A DNA stretch of 64,000 nucleotides. It comes from Ilyomonas sp963790435. GTDB taxonomy: Bacteria > Bacteroidota > Bacteroidia > Chitinophagales > Chitinophagaceae. The stretch's first letter is position 1; every line of letters starts with the position of its first letter. The translations under genes and the position numbers were made by a program. The DNA lies in contig CAWBOI010000001.1 in NCBI GenBank assembly GCA_963790435.1, positions 434,001 to 498,000 on the forward strand, in the 5' to 3' direction. Below, one piece after another: positions 35,405 through 43,340 of this stretch. Under the pieces are notes generated by a model, which worked only from the letters and a program-made list of their open reading frames with translations, made no database searches and was not told the DNA's origin.

Positions 35405-36808
35405 ATGTCAAACCAACACAACGCATCATCACGAAGAAAATTTTTACAACAAATTGGCGCCACTTCTTTGCTGGCAGCCGTATCGCCGTTAAGCAGTATG
35501 GCGGCAAAAGAAGCAGCCGAACAACGCACTTTGTTTTATGAAAAAAGAATTTCACCCAACGATAAAATCCGGTTGGCTGTAATTGGCTTTGGCATACAAG
35601 GCCATTACGATTTACAAACAGCATTGAAAGTGCCGGGCGTAGAGCTGGCGGGCATTTGCGACTTGTACACAGGTCGTTTGCAAAACGCAAAAGAGTTGTA
35701 TGGCAACGACCTTTTTACAACGCGCAACTATCAGGAAATTTTAGATAAAAAAGATATAGATGCAGTTATCATTGCTACTGCCGACTGCTGGCACGCACGC
35801 ATTACCAAAGAGGCGTTGCAAAAAGGCAAGGCCGTGTATTGCGAGAAGCCAATGGTATATAAAATAAGTGAAGGACAGGACGTAGTAAATACGCAAAAAC
35901 AAACCGGCAAAGTGTTGCAGGTAGGCAGCCAACGCGTGAGCAGCATTGCCTTTGCAAAAGCAAAGGAATTGCTTGCCGCCGGTGAAATTGGAAAGCTAAA
36001 TATGGTGAATGCCGTGTACGACAGGCAAAGTGCCATTGGTGCGTGGGAATACACCATTCCGCCGGATGCATCGCCCGAAACTACCGACTGGAACAAATAT
36101 GTAGAAGGTTTGAACAAGATGCCGTTTGATGCCAAAAAGTTTTTCTGGTGGCGTGCTTACCGCGAAGTGGGCACCGGCGTTGCGGGCGATTTGTTTATTC
36201 ATTTATTGAGCGGAACACATTTTATCACCAATTCAAAAGGCCCTCAAAACATTTACAGCAGTGGACAGTTGTGTTATTGGAAAGATGGCAGAAACATGCC
36301 CGATGTAATGACCGGCATTATGCAATATGGCGATACGCCTGAGCATCCGCCGTTTCAACTGACGTTGCAAGTGAATTTTATAAGCGGAACTGGCGGTGAA
36401 GAAAGCACGCGGTTTATCGGTTCAGAAGGTGTGATGGTAGTTACGGATAATAACCTTACGGTGCATCATAGTTTGTTATCCGAAGCGCCGGGCTTTGGTG
36501 GTTATGATTCGGTGTTTACTTTCCCGAAACAAATGCAGCAGGACATGCAAAAAGCTTATGATGCCAAGTGGACAACGGCGCAGAAAACGCGTCCGCAAAA
36601 AGCAGATGTTAACTTTAAAGCACCCGAAGGTTATAGTGATCATTTGGATCATTTTACCAACTTCTTTGATTCAATAAGAACGAACAAACCGGTGGTAGAA
36701 GATGCTGTGTTTGGCTTTCGCGCGGCGGCTCCTGCCCTATCGTGCAACGAAAGTTATTTTACGAAGAAAATCATCAATTGGGATCCGGTGAACATGAAGT
36801 TAGTGTAG
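35405..36808 (+). CDS. Tat-exported Gfo/Idh/MocA family oxidoreductase
   Basis: A 467-residue protein from the ATG at 35405. The N-terminus carries a twin-arginine signal, SSRRKFLQQIGATSLLAAV (about 8-26), so it is exported folded with its NAD(P) cofactor. The Rossmann fold reads IRLAVIGFGIQGHYDL (about 56-71) and the catalytic EKP motif lies in GKAVYCEKPMVYKIS (about 148-162). The C-terminal domain has GDLFIHLLSGTHF and EESTRFIGSEGVMVV. Such exported members act on sugars or glycosides in Bacteroidota; the substrate is not evident. Single gene, closed by a strong terminator. Confidence 0.92.
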   Translation: MSNQHNASSRRKFLQQIGATSLLAAVSPLSSMAAKEAAEQRTLFYEKRISPNDKIRLAVIGFGIQGHYDLQTALKVPGVELAGICDLYTGRLQNAKELYGNDLFTTRNYQEILDKKDIDAVIIATADCWHARITKEALQKGKAVYCEKPMVYKISEGQDVVNTQKQTGKVLQVGSQRVSSIAFAKAKELLAAGEIGKLNMVNAVYDRQSAIGAWEYTIPPDASPETTDWNKYVEGLNKMPFDAKKFFWWRAYREVGTGVAGDLFIHLLSGTHFITNSKGPQNIYSSGQLCYWKDGRNMPDVMTGIMQYGDTPEHPPFQLTLQVNFISGTGGEESTRFIGSEGVMVVTDNNLTVHHSLLSEAPGFGGYDSVFTFPKQMQQDMQKAYDAKWTTAQKTRPQKADVNFKAPEGYSDHLDHFTNFFDSIRTNKPVVEDAVFGFRAAAPALSCNESYFTKKIINWDPVNMKLV

Positions 36809-36822
36809 TATTGATAGTTTAT

Positions 36823-36866
36823 AAAAGCAATCTTATTTTGCTCTTGCAAATGAAGATTGCTTTTTT
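36823..36866 (+). terminator. Rho-independent terminator after the Gfo/Idh/MocA gene
   Basis: Perfect 12-base arms AAAAGCAATCTT (36823-36834) and AAGATTGCTTTT (36853-36864) around an 18-base loop, followed by further T residues, 14 bases after the stop codon. Confidence 0.8.
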
Positions 36867-36997
36867 GTTTTGTTGATATTTTGATGATTGGTTTTATTGT
36901 TACAATGAAAAAGCGGAAGTTGTATTGGTGATAATTTTTGTTTTGTGCATATTTTTTTGTGATTGGCCGTAAGGCAATCGTACAAATTATGCGGGGA

Positions 36998-37028
36998 TTT
37001 GGTGGGATGAAAAGTGCGCCTATTTTTG
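36998..37028 (+). promoter_or_regulatory. Consensus Bacteroidota promoter for the DUF4440-like gene
   Basis: TTTG at 36998-37001, a 19-base spacer, and TATTTTTG at 37021-37028 match the TTTG-N19-TAnnTTTG consensus exactly. Transcription should begin near 37035, about 34 bases before the ATG at 37069. Confidence 0.75.
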
Positions 37029-37068
37029 AGTTGTATGCTATTCACTTTAACCGATTAATTAATTAAAA

Positions 37069-37551
37069 ATGAAGAATCGTTTTTTTTCAATCCTTCTAAC
37101 CGTTATTTTATTATTAGGACACACCCTTGTTAGTGCCCAACAGTTTGACACGACCAAAGAAACAGCAGCCATTAAACAACTTGTAAAAAACTATGAGGAC
37201 GCCTGGAACAGGCACGATGCAAAAGGGCTGGCTGACAATTATGATACGAATGCAACATGGGTTAATTGGTTTGGCGCTTACTATATCGGTAAGAAAGACA
37301 TACAGGATCATTATGAGGCCGTTCATAACACTTACTTTAAGCCATCCCATTATTATACCCGCTCAATAGAAGACATAACGTTTATAAAACCCGATGTTGC
37401 CATCTCTCATGTGCGGACAGGACTAACCGGTGACGCACGATATCCGGGACAAACATTTGAATTCCGCAGGACCATTCTATTAACCAGGCATGATAACATT
37501 TGGCTTATTTTAGCCGGACAAAACGCTAAACTTAACGACGGTGTAAAGTAA
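37069..37551 (+). CDS. Exported SnoaL/DUF4440-type protein (SgcJ/EcaC family)
   Basis: A 160-residue protein with signal MKNRFFSILLTVILLLGHTL, cleaved near VSAQ. The NTF2-like fold is indicated by IKQLVKNYEDAWNRHDAKGLADNY (about 35-58), ATWVNWFGAYYIGKKDIQDHYE and FEFRRTILLTRHDNIWLILAGQN. The family includes many small proteins that bind hydrophobic or polyketide-like ligands; a specific role cannot be assigned. It has its own consensus promoter and is monocistronic. Confidence 0.82.
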   Translation: MKNRFFSILLTVILLLGHTLVSAQQFDTTKETAAIKQLVKNYEDAWNRHDAKGLADNYDTNATWVNWFGAYYIGKKDIQDHYEAVHNTYFKPSHYYTRSIEDITFIKPDVAISHVRTGLTGDARYPGQTFEFRRTILLTRHDNIWLILAGQNAKLNDGVK

Positions 37552-37892
37552 TTGGATGGAGCAGTAATAATTGTTTAATAAGAATAGAATACAACACTTG
37601 CTCGTGAAAATAGCGGCTGACACAAGCCACTTAGCAAGAGAAATTCGACTAAACGTTATAACTATATTTGAGGTAACGAACCGCTATCGCCCCTACTTCG
37701 GCAAGCAGTGCAAAGTTGTCTGCTCCTTCCCATTCAGTTATCCGCTTACATAAGTCCTCAACTCACAGCATTTAAGATTTTACAATATCCGTAAAAACAA
37801 AAAAGCCACGGGAACGTGGCTTTCAGTCAAAGCAGAGGGTAGGATTGTTAGTCTGTCAATATTTGATTATTGAATTCAATTTTGTCATCTAT
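37552..37892. other. Intergenic region with terminator hairpin
   Basis: About 340 bases without a convincing gene; a 60-codon frame at 37571 has no family resemblance. A hairpin with exact arms AAAGCCACG (37802-37810) and CGTGGCTTT (37815-37823) around GGAA, followed on the minus strand by TTTTTTGTTTTTACGG, is a likely terminator for the minus-strand gene at 37893. Confidence 0.55.
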
Positions 37893-38339
37893 TCAGAGAA
37901 ACATTTTTCCGTAGTACTGTACTTTTCCTTTTGTGCTTATATCCAATACAATGCTCGGTTTGTTTGGTTTCGTGAGCGAAACATAAAATCCGAAATAACC
38001 GTTTTTGTCGATAAACATTATCGCTTCCTGCGGTGTATAGCTGCCGAACTTCTTTTGCATATTGTCTAAAGAGTTAGCAGGTAAATCATTCAGCGACATC
38101 GGAATTGAAAAACCAATCAGTTCTTCGGTTTCAACATCATAAAATGCTTTGATTGCATTTCCGTTTAAGTTGAACGATGTGGTGGTAAACGCACCGTTAT
38201 TACTTGTTGTACTGCTTTGTACAGTTTTTGAAGCGGTAATCAATCCTTTTACCAGCTTTGTGTTCTTATCAGCCGTTTTGCCATAAGAAGTGAGCGCCAA
38301 TGCAATTAGCAAGGCACCAGTGAAGATTAGCTTTTTCAT
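37893..38339 (-). CDS. Small secreted protein, function unknown
   Basis: A 148-residue protein with signal MKKLIFTGALLIALALTSYG. The mature part (TTTSFNLNGNAIKAFYDVET, FGSYTPQEAIMFIDKNGYFG, VLDISTKGKVQYYGKMF) looks like a compact alpha/beta domain of the small periplasmic PepSY/BLIP-like kind, but I do not assign a family. It is divergent from the sigma factor gene at 38562, with 222 bases between them, and has a hairpin terminator downstream. Confidence 0.7.
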   Translation of the reverse strand: MKKLIFTGALLIALALTSYGKTADKNTKLVKGLITASKTVQSSTTSNNGAFTTTSFNLNGNAIKAFYDVETEELIGFSIPMSLNDLPANSLDNMQKKFGSYTPQEAIMFIDKNGYFGFYVSLTKPNKPSIVLDISTKGKVQYYGKMFL

Positions 38340-38515
38340 GTTTTCTAAGGTTTAAATGTTTTGAAAAAATTTCTGTAATACATTTTACACATAATGAATC
38401 GGAAAGAAAAAAAGAAAGGAAACACGCAACCAACATTTTTTCTTTTTCAATTCAACTTTCCTAAGCAATCGAAACAATAAAGCAAAAGATAAACAAAAGT
38501 TACGCTTGCAATCTT

Positions 38516-38545
38516 TTTGAATATTACATAAAGTATATAGTTTTG
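38516..38545 (+). promoter_or_regulatory. Consensus-like Bacteroidota promoter for the sigma factor gene
   Basis: TTTG at 38516-38519, an 18-base spacer and TAGTTTTG at 38538-38545 (exact TAnnTTTG). The predicted start of transcription is near 38552, only about 10 bases before the TTG start codon of the sigma factor gene, so the leader is very short or the true start codon is the later ATG at 38634. Confidence 0.65.
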
Positions 38546-38561
38546 TTGTTAAAGCAGAACC

Positions 38562-39146
38562 TTGAAAACGTCCGATACCCAAATTATAAACAATCTAACA
38601 GCGGGTTACCCCGAACGCAGCAAACAGGAAAAAATGCTGTATGAGGAATACTTTTATTTTGTGAACGAAGGTTGTCGCAAGTACAATCTTATGTATGAAG
38701 ATAGTTTTAGCGCTTACAGTGATGCATTTTTATCGGCATTACTCAATATTATAAACGGTCGTTTTGATGGGCGTTCGTCCATTAAAACCTACCTGTTTCA
38801 AATTTTTTCCAACAAATGTATTGACCTCATTCGAAAAAATACGACCAATAAACAGCAGGTGTTCAAAACAACGGAATTGCCGGATATGATGAACCAATTG
38901 CCTGATGCAGCAAAAACGGCAGTTGAAAAGATGATGAACGGGGAACAAAGAAAAATGGTAAAAGAAATGATGGAAACCATCGGTGCACGCTGCAAGGAAT
39001 TATTGCTCCTTTTTGAAGATGGCTACACTGATAAGGAAATTGCCGAACACCTGAATTACAACAATGCAGCCGTTGTGAAAACAACGCGGCTGCGCTGCCT
39101 GGACAAATTGAGAGAGAAAGTAAAACCGGCTTCTATAAGCAGGTAA
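38562..39146 (+). CDS. ECF-like RNA polymerase sigma-70 factor
   Basis: A 194-residue protein beginning at a TTG (LKTSDTQIINNLTAGYPERS). The TTG is preferred to the ATG at 38634 because the N-terminal residues continue the helix expected before region 2. Region 2: MLYEEYFYFVNEGCRKYNLM, SFSAYSDAFLSALLNII and the -10-recognition stretch SSIKTYLFQIFSNKCIDLIRK. Region 4: ARCKELLLLFEDGYTDKEIAEHL, AVVKTTRLRCLDKLREKV (helix-turn-helix). It is followed after 52 bases by a membrane TPR protein in the position of an anti-sigma factor, then by two short proteins and a TPR-CHAT protease, all on the same strand. Confidence 0.92.
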   Translation: MKTSDTQIINNLTAGYPERSKQEKMLYEEYFYFVNEGCRKYNLMYEDSFSAYSDAFLSALLNIINGRFDGRSSIKTYLFQIFSNKCIDLIRKNTTNKQQVFKTTELPDMMNQLPDAAKTAVEKMMNGEQRKMVKEMMETIGARCKELLLLFEDGYTDKEIAEHLNYNNAAVVKTTRLRCLDKLREKVKPASISR

Positions 39147-39198
39147 TAAAACGTTGAATGAATAGATTGGGGAGTCGTAATTTTTTAAAATCGAAGTT

Positions 39199-39933
39199 AT
39201 GAGTGAAACATTGGAATATATAGATGCTTACTTTACCGAAGCATTGAATGAAGAAGAGCGGAAACAGTTTGAAGCCCGTTGTGTTGCCGATGAAGCCTTT
39301 GCAAAAGATGTGGCTTTTTATATTATGGCAAGAGAGGAAGCCCGGCAATCAGTAATCAAGCAAAAACAACAATGGAAAGAGAATGCCGGAACTGTAAACG
39401 AAATGGTTGCTGTAAAGCCTGCAAAAAGATCAATCGTGCTACAGTGGATGCCTTATGCAGCGGCGGCTTGTTTAGTTTTTGTAATGGCGTTTTATTTTTT
39501 ATATTCGTCAAACAATTCAAGGCAATTAGCCAATCGTTTTATAGAAGAAAAATATAGTCATTTAAGTCTTGTAATGGATGCTTCGAGCGATAGTATGCAG
39601 CTTGGAATGGATGCTTACAACAAAAAAGATTATAAAAAAGCCGTTACCTACTTTAATGGCTTGCGAATGAGAGATTCACTGAACAGCGATGCCAAAAGAT
39701 TTGCCGGGGTTGTTTACCTGCAATTGAAGGATTACGACAAAGCATTACACTGTTTTCAAGAGCTGTCTGCCATGAAAGGATTCAGTAATAGTGGCGATTT
39801 TTTACAAGCCACAACATTGTTAGAACGCAATGCAAACGGTGATAAAGAAGCTGCCAAAGCATTGCTGGAAAAAGTGGTAAAAGAAAACGAAGACGAAAAT
39901 GATATTGCGAAGAGGATGTTGGAGAAGTGGTGA
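39199..39933 (+). CDS. Membrane-anchored TPR protein in anti-sigma position
   Basis: A 244-residue protein. The N-terminal ~75 residues are acidic and helical (MSETLEYIDAYFTEALNEEE, FEARCVADEAFAKDVAFYIM), resembling the N-terminal sigma-binding part of zinc-less anti-sigma factors. One membrane helix follows (about 83-100, MPYAAAACLVFVMAFYFL). The outer part has TPR-like repeats: LGMDAYNKKDYKKAVTYFNG (about 135-154) and AGVVYLQLKDYDKALHCFQE (about 168-187). Topology would put the N-terminus in the cytoplasm and the TPRs in the periplasm. It probably controls the sigma factor 52 bases upstream; direct binding is an inference. Confidence 0.75.
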   Translation: MSETLEYIDAYFTEALNEEERKQFEARCVADEAFAKDVAFYIMAREEARQSVIKQKQQWKENAGTVNEMVAVKPAKRSIVLQWMPYAAAACLVFVMAFYFLYSSNNSRQLANRFIEEKYSHLSLVMDASSDSMQLGMDAYNKKDYKKAVTYFNGLRMRDSLNSDAKRFAGVVYLQLKDYDKALHCFQELSAMKGFSNSGDFLQATTLLERNANGDKEAAKALLEKVVKENEDENDIAKRMLEKW

Positions 39934-40027
39934 GAGACTGTTGTAATGGATTATAATTTTAACAGTAATAATTATGTATTCTTAAAAGAACTTTAATTTT
40001 ATTATTTCAAACACGAAAAACAGAGTT

Positions 40028-40189
40028 ATGCTACAATTAACAGATGAAAAGAATGGTGGTGGAACAATCAATCCTACCCCTCTTCCACAACCGAAAGCAA
40101 CATTATTAGATTCAGCAGTTAATAATGGATATGAAAATGAACTGTCAGAGAACAATGAATCAAATATTTCAGATGTACCCATTGACTAA
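40028..40189 (+). CDS. Short protein (53 residues) with GGTINPTPxPQP motif
   Basis: ATG at 40028 to TAA at 40187-40189. The protein begins MLQLTDEKNGGGTINPTPLP, then QPKATLLDSAV, and ends in an acidic tail (ENELSENNESNISDVPID). It has no signal peptide or membrane helix. Residues 11-22, GGTINPTPLPQP, are nearly identical to GGTINPTPPPQP in the next short gene 60 bases downstream. Sharing a 12-residue motif between two neighbouring short frames, with different DNA around it, is strong evidence that both are translated. I do not recognise a family. It could be a substrate or ligand of the TPR-CHAT protease in the same cluster. Confidence 0.6.
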   Translation: MLQLTDEKNGGGTINPTPLPQPKATLLDSAVNNGYENELSENNESNISDVPID

Positions 40190-40249
40190 AGTTACTTTTA
40201 AGTATTACTTCTAAGACACAACTTTTTTATCTTCTTTTAATGTAAAATT

Positions 40250-40480
40250 ATGTCTAAAGCGACCACAACAAATTCTGGAAATCAGGGAGGTTCTTCGTCA
40301 AAAGGTTCGGGAAGTAAAGGTGGTACTATAAATCCGACTCCTCCTCCGCAACCAACCTTATTCAGAACCGTGTCATTGATCTTGCAGATTTTAATTGTCT
40401 TAGGTTTAGGGTTTTTGATCTTGCAGAGTATCGGAAAACAAAAACAACTTGATGAAATTGGCGAGGCAGGACTAGAATAA
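40250..40480 (+). CDS. Short single-pass membrane protein (76 residues) with GGTINPTPPPQP motif
   Basis: A 76-residue protein. Residues 1-24 are Ser/Gly/Lys-rich and disordered (MSKATTTNSGNQGGSSSKGS, GSKG). The shared motif GGTINPTPPPQP lies at about 24-35. A membrane helix follows (about 42-62, LILQILIVLGLGFLILQSIG), then a charged tail KQKQLDEIGEAGLE. There is no signal peptide; with one helix, either orientation is possible. It lies between the 53-residue motif protein and the TPR-CHAT gene (42 bases downstream), in the sigma-factor operon. The role is unknown; a membrane tether or protease target for the CHAT enzyme is a reasonable guess. Confidence 0.7.
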   Translation: MSKATTTNSGNQGGSSSKGSGSKGGTINPTPPPQPTLFRTVSLILQILIVLGLGFLILQSIGKQKQLDEIGEAGLE

Positions 40481-40522
40481 CTTGTGTGCTCAACATGTAT
40501 GTTTTTATCATAAAAAAATTTT

Positions 40523-43321
40523 ATGATTGGTATAATAAAATGTGCTTGTTGTGTAACATTGATATTTTCAATGTCGATAGTAAGAATATACTGTCAGTCT
40601 AATGATATCTCTGCTATTTACGATAAGATAGTTTTAATTGATACGAATTCTAAACTATCAAAACCGAATAAGCTGGTGGCATTGCGTCAAATAAAAAATC
40701 ACCTTGAAAGACAAAAAAAAACAAATGATTCAGCTTACATTCTTGCTTTAATAAAGATTGCGAAATATAAATTCAATGAAGATATTGACACATCTATCGG
40801 TTATTCAATTAATGCTTTAGAAATAAATAAACGAAGTAGCCACCCAGTATCGATGAATGTTGTCATAAACGCATTATCAAACCTAGCAATTTATTATCAA
40901 ACATCACTTCAACAAATCAAGGCGCTCTCTTTATACGATACTGTCATTTTTCTTTCAAAAAAAGAAGGCATGCAGAATTATCTCATTCAGAGCAGATATC
41001 GAAAAGCTGACATTTATTCTTCGTTAGGTGATCATCAGAAGGTAATTGACGAAAGTACCCTTGGAATTCACGAAGCCTTAGAAAATAAAGATTCTCTATA
41101 TTATGCTATCTTTTTAAACTTCCGAGCTGACGGTCAGATGTCTGAGAATGACTTTTCAGAAGCTTTATCTGATATTGAAACTGCTATCTCAATTGAAAAA
41201 ACTATTAAAGACACTTATTGGCTTGCAACTTCTTATGAGAAGAAAGCACTTGTTTATCAAAAACAAATGAAATTGCCAGAAGCCCTCACGCTTTTTTTAC
41301 AAGCAATTAAAACATGTCCTCGTATGCCTTTGAATCTTAAAACATTGGCAACTTATCATAACAACTTAGCAAACTTTTACCTATATTCTTTATATGATAT
41401 AACAAGAGCAAAAGAAAATTACTTAAAGGCGATTGATTATGGAATTAAGTGCGACTTAATAACAAAAGGCCTTATATCATTAATGGCATATGAAAATCTA
41501 GCAGAAGCCAGTCTACAAGAGCACAAGTTAAAAGAATCAGTAAATTTTTATACTCTCGCATTGAATCAAACAAATCTAAAAACAAAAAATTTTTTACTTG
41601 ATAATCCATCAGCAAATCAACTTTCAGTTTTGGAGTATAGAGATCTCCTTTTTACTTTATTATTTGGAAAAGTTTCTTTACTTCTACAACTATACAAAGA
41701 AACTGCTCAACATGTATATCTAAAAAGCTGTCTGCAAACAGCAAGCATTGCGGATACACTAATCACCAAAACCCGTCACGAAAGCTTAAGTGAAAGTAGT
41801 AAATTGTACTGGCGTGATGAAACACGAGAGTTCTTTGACAATGCAATAGAGGCGTGTTATAATGCCAAAGATGTAAACAACGCGTTTTACTTTATGGAGA
41901 GAAGTCGTGCTGTTTTATTAAATGATAAGTGGAATGAATTAAACGCTAATAATCTAATTCCTGAGAAAGAGATAATGACTCTGAAAAATTTAGAAACGAA
42001 AATAATAGAGCAAAAGCAACTACTATCTACATTTCAACAGGGTTCAACTAAATACAATAACAAAGAAAATGAGCTTCTCTTAACAATTGATTCACTTGAA
42101 CACTTCATAAAATCGCTCGAAAAAAAGTATCCGCTTTATTACGAAACCAAATATGCCGATGATGTTCCTTCGCATCAATCTTTACAAAAATTTTTGGTAA
42201 AAAACAACGAAAGCTTTGTATACTATTATTTGAACGATTCAGCCATGTATGTGCTGGCCATTACAAAAAACAAAACCAGCTTTATTAAAATTATTGCTAG
42301 TGATTTTAATAGTCATCAACTTTCTCAGTTTATCAGGCTTTGCAGCGATAAACAACAACTCAACAGCAACCATCCTCTGTATTGCTCCTTATCGCAAACC
42401 ATCTACAAAAAACTGTTTGAACCTCTGCACATACCGAAAGGCAATGTTGCCATTTGCACCGACAATTTTTTCATTCCTTTCGAAGCATTGTGCAGTGATG
42501 ACAAGGGAAAAGATTTTTTGCTCAACGACTACAATTTTAGTTATGTCTATTCAGCCCGTTCGCTGATGAAGCCGTTTACCACAAGGGCTGCAAGTGGCAA
42601 TTTCATTGGCTTTGCGCCGGTTTCGTTTTCCTCTTCGCTGGCGGTTCCTGATTTACTACAATCTGGAACTGCGCTTCAAAATGCAGCTCAATTTTACAGC
42701 AACAATACTTTGTTTACAGGAGAACAAGCTTCCCGCCAAAGCTTTTTCTCCAATGCTTCCCGGTATTCTGTTGTTACGATATTCTCTCATGCCAAAGCAG
42801 ATACAACCGATGCCGAACCGGAACTGTTTATGCAGGATTCAGTGATCCATCTTTCCGAACTACAACGGCTCAACAATCCTTCCATTCAATTCGTTTTATT
42901 GAGCGCCTGCCAAACCAATATTGGTAAGAATGCAACCGGCGAAGGGATTTACAGTTTGGCAAGAGGTTTTGCATCAGCCGGCATTCCAGCAGTATCAGCT
43001 ACTTTATGGAAAGCGGATGAAGAAACCATTTATCAAATCTCAACCAAGTTCAACGAATATTTATCACAAGGCATGAACAAAAGTGAGGCCTTGCAAAAAG
43101 CAAAATTGTGGTATTTACAAAACGCGGATCATGAACATACTATGCCTTATTATTGGGCAAATATGGTGCTGATAGGAAGTTCGCAACCCATTGTTCTTAC
43201 AAGCTCAAGCCATCTGTGGTTATGGGTTTCAGCGATTGTTGTTGGGTTTGTTTTTGCCGCTTTTTTGGTTTACCGCTTCTCTTTTAAAAACAAAAGAATT
43301 ACAACTCCAAACAACAAATAA
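40523..43321 (+). CDS. Exported, membrane-anchored TPR-CHAT protease
   Basis: A 932-residue protein. An N-terminal signal sequence (MIGIIKCACCVTLIFSMSIV, ending near YCQ) is followed by about 12 helical TPR-type repeats to residue ~420 (ALSDIETAISIEKTIKDTYW, ALVYQKQMKLPEALTLFLQA, AKENYLKAIDYGIK). A coiled-coil linker (about 470-540) leads to a C-terminal CHAT domain (caspase-like). The catalytic dyad is His756 in TIFSHAKAD and Cys796 in VLLSACQTNIG, with GEGIYSLARGFASAGIPAVS after it. A membrane helix (about 897-919, LWLWVSAIVVGFVFAAFLVY) and a basic tail close the protein, placing the protease outside the cytoplasm. Last gene of the sigma-factor cluster. Confidence 0.92.
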   Translation: MIGIIKCACCVTLIFSMSIVRIYCQSNDISAIYDKIVLIDTNSKLSKPNKLVALRQIKNHLERQKKTNDSAYILALIKIAKYKFNEDIDTSIGYSINALEINKRSSHPVSMNVVINALSNLAIYYQTSLQQIKALSLYDTVIFLSKKEGMQNYLIQSRYRKADIYSSLGDHQKVIDESTLGIHEALENKDSLYYAIFLNFRADGQMSENDFSEALSDIETAISIEKTIKDTYWLATSYEKKALVYQKQMKLPEALTLFLQAIKTCPRMPLNLKTLATYHNNLANFYLYSLYDITRAKENYLKAIDYGIKCDLITKGLISLMAYENLAEASLQEHKLKESVNFYTLALNQTNLKTKNFLLDNPSANQLSVLEYRDLLFTLLFGKVSLLLQLYKETAQHVYLKSCLQTASIADTLITKTRHESLSESSKLYWRDETREFFDNAIEACYNAKDVNNAFYFMERSRAVLLNDKWNELNANNLIPEKEIMTLKNLETKIIEQKQLLSTFQQGSTKYNNKENELLLTIDSLEHFIKSLEKKYPLYYETKYADDVPSHQSLQKFLVKNNESFVYYYLNDSAMYVLAITKNKTSFIKIIASDFNSHQLSQFIRLCSDKQQLNSNHPLYCSLSQTIYKKLFEPLHIPKGNVAICTDNFFIPFEALCSDDKGKDFLLNDYNFSYVYSARSLMKPFTTRAASGNFIGFAPVSFSSSLAVPDLLQSGTALQNAAQFYSNNTLFTGEQASRQSFFSNASRYSVVTIFSHAKADTTDAEPELFMQDSVIHLSELQRLNNPSIQFVLLSACQTNIGKNATGEGIYSLARGFASAGIPAVSATLWKADEETIYQISTKFNEYLSQGMNKSEALQKAKLWYLQNADHEHTMPYYWANMVLIGSSQPIVLTSSSHLWLWVSAIVVGFVFAAFLVYRFSFKNKRITTPNNK

Positions 43322-43340
43322 ATTCGGACAAAACCAAACT

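Noticed and set aside
37571..37753. 60-codon plus-strand frame
   Set aside because: No start context, no family resemblance, and it ends in the region before a terminator hairpin; probably chance.
40028..40189. Peptide read as a double-glycine bacteriocin
   Set aside because: The GG lies near the N-terminus, but there is no peptidase-containing transporter nearby and the leader lacks the usual hydrophobic and acidic pattern.
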